From NCBI RefSeq assembly GCF_000151315.2, contig NW_011887307.1:764345-798668 (forward strand): 34,324 bases of DNA, read 5' to 3'. Origin of the DNA: Capsaspora owczarzaki ATCC 30864. Its lineage: Eukaryota > Opisthokonta > Filasterea. Positions 19,017 through 28,000 of this stretch are shown one piece after another. Made by a program: the position numbers and the translations under genes. Positions within the stretch are counted from its first letter, which is position 1. The number at the start of each line of letters is the position of its first letter. Below the pieces are notes generated by a model. That model was not told where the DNA came from, searched no databases, and worked only from the letters and a program-made list of their open reading frames with translations.

Positions 19017-22000
19017 TTAGGCAAAGGAAACGTTGATGAACAAGCTGGCGGGCGTGTTCTCGACAACGGCAAACGGCTTGTACTTGTTCAGCGGGATGCG
19101 ACGGAAGCCTGCAGAGTCATAGCGAATAGAAAGTGAATAAGCGCAACCAGCCATACAAAAACAAAAAGGACCAAAACAAAACAAACAAACAAACAAACAA
19201 AACAAGGAAAAAGAGAAAAAAAAAAAAAAAAAAAAGGGACCCCACGCCAGTGCAATTGCCAACTCACCGGGAAGCAGCGACGAAACAGGCAAAGCATAAG
19301 CACCAAGAGACTCCTTGGTCTTGTCATCAAAGACGTTGAAGCGCACAAGAGCAATGTCAGGCATGGAAACATCAAACTCGAACGTGTCGTTCCATTCGGG
19401 AAGCTCGCCACCCTTGGCAGAAGCCGACGCGAGCAGCAGCGTCTTGAGACCCACGACCTCAACCTCGACGATGGGAGAAAGGTCGCGGTCACGACGGCGG
19501 GACATGCGGTTGTTGGACTTGGGAGCGTTGAGCTGGAAACCGTGGACGAGCTGGATTTTGAGCTTTGAGATTTCGAGGCCACCCTTCGCGGCAGCGGGCT
19601 TGCGCAGAATCTCGGGCTTGAGCACGTAGCCAGCGTTGCCGTTCTGGGCAAAGCGAGCCGCGTTGAGCTGCATGGAGCGATCGGGCGTCTGGTAGTTCAG
19701 AGCAACCATCTGGATGCCGACATTCCACAGCGGCTGCGGGTCGTAGTTGGACGAATCAAGCGCTTGCGTCGGGTAACGCGCACCAAATGGCCGGCGTGAG
19801 ACGATGTAGCGTCGACTCGTCGCGGGCGAGCTTGCAGCCTCTTTTCGGCGAACGAGGACATTTCGTAGCACTTGGTTGTCTCGGTGGCCTTGCGCATGGT
19901 GGCATAGCGAACAGACTTGCAGTACACGACAGCGTCAGACATTTCCTGGCTAATCACCTTGGCGGCCTTGACCGACGAGGGGTCGTTCGGGTTGACGCCA
20001 CCACGGTTGGGATGCGCCTTGTTCTTGATGATAATCTTGCGCTTGAGCGACTCGGGCGGGGGAAGCTCCTTGGGGTTGGACTCCCAGAAGTTGCTCGCAG
20101 CCACAATCAGCTGGTCGCCGAAAATGTCGACGCAGTACTTGACAAACAGCGTCTGCTGCTCGAGGCAGAGGTGGTTTTCAAGCGAAAGGATGACGGGGTA
20201 CGGCGACGCCTCGAACGCGCTTTCCTTGATGGCCAGCAGCACGTTGCGGGCGGCAATCTTGCTCGTCATGGTGTAGCCGTGATACACGATCGGCTCGCCC
20301 TTGGGGCCATCCCACAGATCAATCTCGACGCAGCGGCAGCCAGCAAGCAGCGCCTTGCGGTAGGCGTCGGTGGAGCTCGGGCCCATCAGCTGATCAGCCT
20401 CGAGGTAGCTGTTGTGGCCAGTGTTGATAAAGTAGTGGGCGAGCGGCTGGTTCATGTCCTGGTAGACCTTGCGGTGCACGGGGTTGAAGGCGGCGCAGCC
20501 GGTGGTGAACATGAACTGGACAAAGCCGAGCGAGGTCATGAAACCGTCCTGGGTCACGGCAACGTGAGCACCAAACATGTCGCGAGCGGCAGCAAGCTCG
20601 GGATCCTGCGCCTTGCTCTTCTTGTTCTGGTCTGCGAGCTTGTAGAACAGGGCCACAATGTTCTCGCTGTCAGCGGCAAGGTGAGGCTCGCGCTTGAGGT
20701 ACGCCTTGAACTCGAGAATGGTCATAAAGTCCGTGTTGGTCTTGGCATTCTCGGTGAAGACGGCCATCAGCTTGGGGAAGATGAAAAACTCGCGCACCAA
20801 CGACAGCAGGTGCGAAACACCGAGCTCGTCCTTCTTGAACGCAGCCTGGATGTCCTTCCTCTTCTTGATGCGGCGCTCGACGAGCTTCTTTTGACGCATC
20901 GGCAGGGCCTGGACGACGAGAGTGGCAAGGTTGGCGGCGGTGACGCTGCAGGGTGGTGGTGAAAGGGGTGGTGGTGAAAGGGGTGGTGGTGAAAGGGGTG
21001 GTGGTGGAAAAGGCCAGTCAGTCGTGACGAAGACACGGCGGTGGTGATGGTCGGACAAAACTCCAAAGAACAAAAACAAACAAAAAATTCCAACAAAACT
21101 TACTGGCCGTTGGCGTCGACAAGCTCATTCTCCTTGTAGAAGCGGCGCAGAGTCGCATCAAGCGAGTTGAGCTCTGGAGCAATGGGCACCTCAGCCTCGT
21201 CAATGTCCTCGAGTTCGGACGTGATGGAGATGGTGTCGTCGTCGGGCATTTCCTCCTCGGCGACATGGGCCGCCTTGTACGCGGACACGGCCGACTCGAG
21301 CAGCTCGGGGTCGGCAAACTTGTCATTTCCAAAGGCCGTCTCGGCGGGCTTGGCGGTCAACGCCTTGCACAGCTCGACGCGCTGCTCGGTGGCAGCAATG
21401 GTGTAATCAAGGTCGGCAAGCTGCTCGGCGCGGTCCTTCTGCGTAATGGTGAGACGCAATACGAGAAGTACAGAGCGTGAGTGGTCAAAGCGAAGGCGGG
21501 AGGCGGGGGGGGGGGAAACAAACGAACAAAATCAAAGACCGCCACCAATCTCCGAGCCCTACCTTGTTGACCCAGTCGCTCTTCAGCTTGAGAGCATCTT
21601 CGTAGAGGTGCTGCATGAGCGCGAGCTCACCACGGATGGCCACAATTTCGTTGATGAAGGGAGAGCGCTTGTCTTCCTCGGTCGGGTCGGCATACTGCTC
21701 GGGGAAGTTGCAGGGCGAGCCCAGCTGCTTGCCCTTGTACACTGGGTTGGACTGGTAGTGGGTGATCAAGTCGCCAATGAAGCCAAACTTTTGGTCGTGG
21801 CCATAGAGTTGGTACTGCGTTGGAAAAGGGTTAAAAACGAAGAGCAGGTGGTTAGAATATGACAGCGCAAGGTGACATCCAAGGCAAAGCTGGTCGAGAT
21901 GTGTGCGCTTGAGCGCCTACCTTGAAGTTGTTGTCCAGAATGGAAATGTTCTGGATGTCGTCAGCCTCGGCCCTGAATCAGAAAACAAGACCGAACAAAA

Positions 22001-22582
22001 GTCAAGGCAACAGTGAAAATGGAGGCAGACGACGACAACGTCCACAACAAAACCGCGATGGCGATGGCAGAAACGTGTTACCAGAAGAGCAAGTTGTAAT
22101 CACGAGCACGACCGTTGGCCGTGTAGTACACGAGGAACGAGCCAGGAGCGCCGCTGCCGCGGAGGAGCACCTCCGCCTCAAAGTCGCTCAGCTCAATGTC
22201 GTGGATCATCCATTTGAGGCCGCTGTTCACGCAGATTGACACGGCAAAAAGCAAACAGCAAAAGACAAAAAGAAAAGGGTGATGTGATGAGTTAGGGACG
22301 AGCAATCGGCAGCGTCAGCAATCATTAGCAACTGTGAAGATCGTACATTTCCTTGTTGATTTCCTCGCGCTGGAGATGGAAGACGGCGCCAATGGTGTTT
22401 CCTGTAGGAGTTTTATTCAAGCGATTCACGAAGGGGGTGTTGAAGGTGTGTTAGATTTTCGAGAGTGGTACACCAAAAACCTGGGTATTGGTGCGAATTG
22501 TTGTGTGCTCTGTGCGAAATGTTCACGGATGCATGGTTGTTGTTTGGTTATGTAGTCGGTTCATTGTGTGCTACCATTGGCG

Positions 22583-22633
<51 letters not shown>

Positions 22634-23805
22634 GATTGAGTTTGTTGTGATTGTTTGTTGTGTGGTTTGTTGTTGGTTGGCAACAAGATCAAGATCTAGC
22701 GGACGACAGACTCATGCACACCCCACACGCATCCATCGAGAGAGCGATGGAGCGAAGGAGAACACGAGAACGAAAGAAAGGAGAGAGAAAGAGAGAAGGA
22801 GAGACTGTGATGAACGAGCGCACTGTGAGAGGAGAGGAGAGAAGCACGGGAGAGAGAAGCAGTCGGCGAAAGAGGAACAAAAAAACCAAAACACCAAAAA
22901 CCCAAAAAAACGCAGAGAGAATCGCTCAGCTGGAAATCTATGCACAGGGTGCGACGTCCAGCGGCGAGATTGACAATGGATGACCGCTCTTCAGATGGGG
23001 AGATGGGGAAGGCGGGAGGAGGAAAAGGCAGAGCGATAGAGAGTCAAGCAAAAAAAAAAAAAAAAAAAAAAACACCACAGTTCCGAAAAAGAGAAAAAGG
23101 AAAAAGGAACAAACGGACGTCACTCACACGACCGCTGTGCAAACGCATGCAAGCGAACGCAGAAGCGATGACTGCGTGTGTGCATGTGTGTGTGAGTACT
23201 GTGTGTGTGTGTGTGTGCGCGCGCACAGGAGTGCAATGGCTCGTCCGTCAAGATCCAATTGAAATTAAAGTCTCTCCGTAGCAACGTCGCCTCATACACT
23301 CAACTCGCTGACTTTTGGATTGGCACCTCGACTCAACACCACCGCCAGCGTTCACCAGCACACAGTCACACACAACCACATGCACACTCAACAAAAAAGA
23401 CAAAAAAAAAAGAGAAGGGGGGATGCGCTCGTTACCAGTCTCAACGGGCTCCGGAACAGGCGCAGGCTCGGGCTCTGGGACTGGCTCGGGCTCGGGCTCC
23501 TTGGGCGGCGGCGGCGGCGGCTGCGGCAGGCACGACGCGTGGTGGAACTTGATGTCGATCTTGACCGAGGGCTCGTCCTCGCGCAGGCGGTGGCCGCACG
23601 TCGCGCACTTCTTCAGGAACTGGAGGGGAAAATGCGTCGCGCAAAAGTACTCGCGGTCCTTTGAGACGCGGACGGTCACCGACGTCAGCGCCGTCTGGCA
23701 CTCGACGCACGGCACAGTGCACTTGAAGTGCAGCGGCAGATCGCCTGCCTTCACAAGGCCAGCCTTGATTGGCTCGTTGCAGCTCACGCACGTCTCGTCA
23801 GACAT
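19017..23805 (-). CDS. LIM-SH2-like-phospholipase C fusion (PI-PLC core), one frame break in the Y domain
   Basis: Eight exons: 23805-23436, 22401-22347, 22222-22082, 21972-21921, 21814-21563, 21438-21104, 20945-19268, 19108-19017; about 991 residues. Order: LIM (C6, C9, H26, C29/C33, C36, C55, H58) and half a LIM (C67, C70, H89, C92); Pro/Glu linker 94-122; SH2-like domain about 146-245 (W146, GSFLVYY, LITHYQ), where the FLVR Arg is Tyr174; acidic and charged region 246-400; EF-like region; X domain with His579, Asn580, Glu609, Asp611, His624, Glu658 and Lys709/711, all the expected catalytic and phosphate contacts; short X-Y linker; Y domain (DSSNYDPQPLWN); C2. From the family, PI-PLC cuts PIP2 to IP3 and diacylglycerol at the plasma membrane. 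No PH domain is seen. Phases fit throughout except one net base in 19775-19850. The LIM-SH2 join spans a 1034-base intron and is inference; a separate 185-residue LIM gene is the alternative. Confidence 0.8.
20951..21010. repeat. 15-bp tandem repeat in PLC intron 6
   Basis: About four copies of a GGTGGTGGTGAAAGG unit lie next to the exon 7 acceptor (intron 21103-20946). Read on the gene strand the array is pyrimidine-rich (CCTTTCACCACCACC), so it may serve as the polypyrimidine tract. Confidence 0.85.
22587..22631. repeat. (TG)n microsatellite in the large PLC intron
   Basis: About 20 uninterrupted TG units inside the 1034-base intron between the LIM exon and the SH2 exons. Read directly. 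Confidence 0.9.
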
Positions 23806-24250
23806 TTGTGTTGTGGATTTTTAGATAGGAAAATAATAATAAAAAAAAACAAAATAAAAAATAAAAAGTGCGAAGAACGAAAATGGACGAAGACCAAAAC
23901 AAAAAAAAAAAAAAAAAAAAAAAAAATCCATCGAAATCCCGCCTCCGTGCAGCGAAAATGGAAAAAATCGAAAAAAAAAATCGAAAAAAACAAAAAGAAA
24001 ACCCCTTGGAAACGCAAAACCCCGATATCCAAGATTGGTGCGGCAGATCTGAGCACGGATCTGCGGGTCGACTCCCAAAAGCAGGGTTCAACAAATGGAT
24101 TCACGCCGTCGCTCCAACCAAACATTCGCGAAGGAACGGTGCGAGAGAACAATCCCCAAAAGGAAACCAGTCCTCACCTCGTCAAGCGCTCCAGCTTGCG
24201 CACACTAGAGAGGGGGAAAATAAAAGGTTATCGCAGCCTCACGAAGAGCA

Positions 24251-24409
24251 ATGGATGCAATGAACTTCAACGACAACGCAAAAAGCGGGATGGGGAAACC
24301 GAAAATCGAAACAATCAAAACACCATTCAGCACACTTTCTGCCGTGCTCTCGGCTTTCGGTGCAGCCGATTGCCTGCAACAGCTCGTTGCCCAAGGCAAC
24401 GAAAATTGA
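24251..24409 (+). CDS. Small open frame, 52 residues, weakly Mpv17/PMP22-like
   Basis: ATG at 24251, stop at 24409. The frame reads MDAMNF..., then TPFSTLSAVLSAFGAADCLQQL. That segment resembles the opening of Mpv17/PMP22-family proteins, where P-x-x-T is followed by a hydrophobic stretch and G-x-G-D-x-x-x-Q; here GAADCLQQ. An AT-rich AAATAAAAGG lies about 30 bases upstream. The rest of an Mpv17 protein (the GPxxHxWY region) was not found downstream, and no good donor site is seen before the stop. It could be a remnant, a real microprotein or chance. Confidence 0.2.
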   Translation: MDAMNFNDNAKSGMGKPKIETIKTPFSTLSAVLSAFGAADCLQQLVAQGNEN

Positions 24410-24721
24410 TTTACAGGCTACTCAAAGGAAGCCCAGGGTCGAAAACCGCGTACATCCATGTGAATTCAAGTTTCGTATTTACACGACCAGTGCCCTGCAG
24501 GTTCTCAAGGTCCTATCCGGCTCCGGCGGATGATTTGAGTTTCCCAATAAATTTGCAAATTGGTATATTACTCTGTAGACCCTTGAGATTGTTCTGAAGC
24601 AACGAAGTCGCTCGCCAGCCGTTGGTTGTTGCATTGTGTAAGCGGCAAAAGAAAACTTTGCAAGGCCGTCTTTCGTCACGTTAGTGCAGAAACACGGGGC
24701 TTCAAAAGCCCTGACACACTA

Positions 24722-24844
24722 TTAAACAAACACCACAAACCTTGACAATAATGTTGGCAAAAGGACGGGAACTTTAGGCGAGCGAAAAACATCGACAACG
24801 CCCGATTGTTTACGCTGCACGTTGGGGACTCGGGCCAACGCCAT
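24722..24844 (-). CDS. Small open frame, 40 residues, unknown
   Basis: ATG at 24844, stop at 24722. It begins MALARVPNVQRKQSGVVDVF. A GTTTGTG, a donor form used twice in neighbouring PSME4, lies just before the stop, and another open segment continues at 24679-24479. These could be exons of one small gene upstream of the PLC gene, or chance. No family recognised. Confidence 0.15.
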   Translation of the reverse strand: MALARVPNVQRKQSGVVDVFRSPKVPVLLPTLLSRFVVFV

Positions 24845-25075
24845 GTTCACTAAACCCTACCGCTCACGCTCGTTAGAATGAAAGAAGATGATATTTGCAA
24901 GTCAAAATTTACAAGATTGGACTTGCGCAGGCAGAACAGGCCGTGCCATTTCAACGGCAATCAACTGGTTTGAAAAACAAGAGACAAAGGTACTAGAATG
25001 TATTCAAAACAACCACGACTAGACAAAAGTCCAGCAAAATACGAAAAACGGGGGTTAAACCCCCACGCCCACTCA

Positions 25076-28000
25076 TCAGGCATAGTAATTGGGCGAAATC
25101 AGCAAATCAGTAATCACCGACAGCTGATCTTCAGTAAATTGAAGCTTGAAATTGTGCCAATTGTCTTGATGAGTGCGCCAAAATTCAGACAATGTCTTTT
25201 TGACGGTTGCCTGTGATGGTGAGGGGGAGAACATGCCAGACCAAAGCAGCATGTCAGCATTCCGCTCCAAGCGATTCACCATCGAGACGAGTGCTACAAG
25301 AAAACAAACCTGAATGGCTCCTCTGTCGGACAGGTGCGAACCAATCTCCACAAGCAGCTCGGGCATCCAAGACGGCAGAGTGTACGGCTGGGCTTGAACA
25401 AAGGCACACAAACCAATTACGCCAGCATGCCGTTGAAGGACTTGCTCTCGCTGTTTGCTGTTCAGCTGACTCGATGCCAGCGTTCGGCTTGGCAGTTGGG
25501 TCCTCGACCATGGCAAAAAGGTAGTTTCCTGCAAAGGCCGAACACAGGGGCACAAAGCGAAGCAAACCCGAAAGAGAGGCAAGTAGAACACACAGAAAGC
25601 GAAGGCAGACAGGACCCAACAATGAGCAAAAAGTCCAGATGGCAACAAAAATCACACCACAACCAGAAGGCAATCATAAGACAAAAGCAGAAGAAAAAGA
25701 GGAGGAAGAAAAAGCAAAAAAAGGGGGGGGGGCAACTCACAATGAGCCCCATGGAGGTGATTCTGGAATCGCATCGGGTGAGAACCCCCAGCGTTTCACC
25801 AGCAAGTTGTCGGACCTGCAGACATTGCAAAAAAAACGACGGTGGCAAGTGAGTACAGCGATGATGCAGCCCACTCTCGTTGCGCGAAAACACAAACCTC
25901 GATTTGTTCATCCTTCATCAGCTGCAGAACAGCTTGCAGAATCATATCGAGCATTTCTCGGGAAATATAGAACTGATTCCGGAAAACGAGTGACTAACAT
26001 GGAGCAAGACGGAGCGACCGTCCAAACAAAGTGAGCAAACGGCTCAAACAAACACGCAATCCAACCACAATCTCTCTCGCCTCAAAAGAAAACAGAACAC
26101 ACACAATCCGACCACAGTCGCTCTCACCTGAAGCGAAAACAAGAAGGCGATCTTTGCGTGCCAAGTGTAGTGGTGTTGGGATGCTCGATCTAGAGGCGCA
26201 ATCATGGCCCGCAAGAGCCTTTCGAGGACCACGGGTTGAAAGACGAGGTTGGAAATCTCATTCAAAGCCTGGCGTCCAACAATTCGAACCTCTTCGTCCG
26301 TTGAATTGTATGATTGGAACAGCAGCGGCAGAATGCTGTGAATGTGCTCATCGAGCACAAACCGACCCAGGCGGGTCACCGCACGCAAGACAAACTCGAG
26401 AGCTGAAGGAGGCAGAGCAGAGAAACACAAAGCACCGTGAGTGCGAAACGAAAAGCGCGGCAACAACAACAACAACAACAGCAACAACAACAGCAGCAGC
26501 AACAACAAAAACAGGCCAAACCGGCCAGGAGAAATCCAAATGCATGTCATACCTGTGCGCCCAGCATTCAGGCAAGCCTCGTCCTCAGGAGAAAGCAGAC
26601 TAGTCTCACTACGGTCTGGCGTCGGGGTGACAGATGGACTGGGGTCACTGCTAGAGCCGGACGAGGGACTGGACTCGGTCGATTCGTGCGCTTGGCGCCG
26701 ACTGAACGCGTGCCACCGCTCGAGTGCAGTCACAATGGCGGGAAGCGCTTGGCTGGCAGCAGGATGGAAGTGCATCGCTGCGCCGTCTGTCTGCGGCGTT
26801 GTTGTGCCCTGAAGAAGGCCCAAAATCAACAGAGCGAGCTGCTGGCGAACAAGCTTGTACGGATACGACAAATTCTCGAGCAGAACGGGCATCATCAAAA
26901 GCGACTCGTCGGCAACACGCCAACCCATCTCGCTGGACACCGCGTGGGCAAACAACAGGCGTCGGTACGTCGAATAAAACGAGGATGTATCATTCGAAAA
27001 CAGAGGCTCGCGTAAGACGAGCTGGACCAAATGGCGGAGCCGATGCACATCGCGATCGTACTGCCGAAAGGGGATGGGAGGAAGAGCAACAAACGGGGAG
27101 CGAAAGAGCACAGAGCAAAGGAAAAAAAAATAAGAAGACAAGCAAAAGGATGAAGACATGAGATCGTATCGAAACAGTCCAGAAACAAAAACCACAAGTG
27201 ACCAGCACTCGGCAGTGAGGCAAAGCACTCGCTGAGCATCATCGAACAAACCCCCCCCCCTACTTACCACTGCAAAGAGTAGACAATTGTTCCAATCATC
27301 AATCGTGTAGTTGCCAGCCTTGTCGAAAGCAGTCCGCAGCAAGGGCACAATAAACAGCCACAACTGCTCTTGGCAGTCAAAGGTCCAATGCTTGCTGCCT
27401 CGAACGGCGCCAGCAATGATTTCAGCCGCCGTACGTTGCAGACCAGGCTCGTCGCTCTTGACCTGGCGCATCAAATGGGCCTTGAACGGCTCGAGGGCGG
27501 CCGGTCCAAGCTGCCGAAAAATGCGCTTGTACAGCTTGGCAGTTGACGTGCTGAAGCGGGCGCCGCTGGACTGCGCGTCGTTGTTGGCAGGAGCATGGTC
27601 CATTTCTTGGAAGAGGATGAACTGCTTGACAAACGCATGCGCCGTCACTGGGTCGGCAAATGCAGCCCACAGAGGGGCTTCTGCAGGCTGAATGGACGCT
27701 GGGTCGCGAATACCGAGACCGGGCAAATCCTTGGTGTAGCGATACGCCACAAACGACCGTGGAAAGGCCACCCAACCCAAAAAGTTCTTTTCTGCGAATA
27801 GCGTCGCTTCCCATTCTTCGCGCGTGCGTGGGAAAGGGTTGTGCACCTGGATTCGACGGTCTTGGTTGTCCAGGCGTTCTCCTGGGGGCGCTGTATGCGA
27901 CGTGTTGCGCGGGGGGTTGGCCTGCTCAAACACAATATGGTCACGGGCGGGAGGGTGTTGCTGCAGATTGTTGCCCATGGGTTGAGGAGCAAGCAGCAAC

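Larger units (their letters stand above)
23806..25075. other. Unexplained 1.27-kb stretch between the LIM-SH2-PLC start and the PSME4 stop
   Basis: It includes the upstream region of the PLC gene (A-rich with long A runs, 23898-23926) and the 3' flank of PSME4, which has a short palindrome GGGGGTTAAACCCCC at 25050-25064. The middle, 24000-25000, has less of the G/C-rich codon pattern of its neighbours. It contains small open frames on both strands (listed separately) but no recognised family. I found no tRNA or snRNA signature. Confidence 0.5.

Noticed and set aside
19787-20962. Plus-strand frame of 391 residues
   Set aside because: Antisense to the conserved PLC X and Y exon. The G/C-rich third positions suppress stops on the other strand.
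23248-23805. LIM exon as an independent single-exon gene of 185 residues
   Set aside because: The part after the donor at 23435 is T-rich and looks intronic, and the downstream SH2 exons need this phase. Kept as the main alternative, not as the call.
24050-24080. tRNA-like box GGGTCGACTCCC
   Set aside because: No matching A box, acceptor stem or cloverleaf could be drawn around it.
26437-27015. Plus-strand Gln-rich frame
   Set aside because: The Gln run is an intronic CAA/CAG repeat and the rest is antisense to PSME4 exons.
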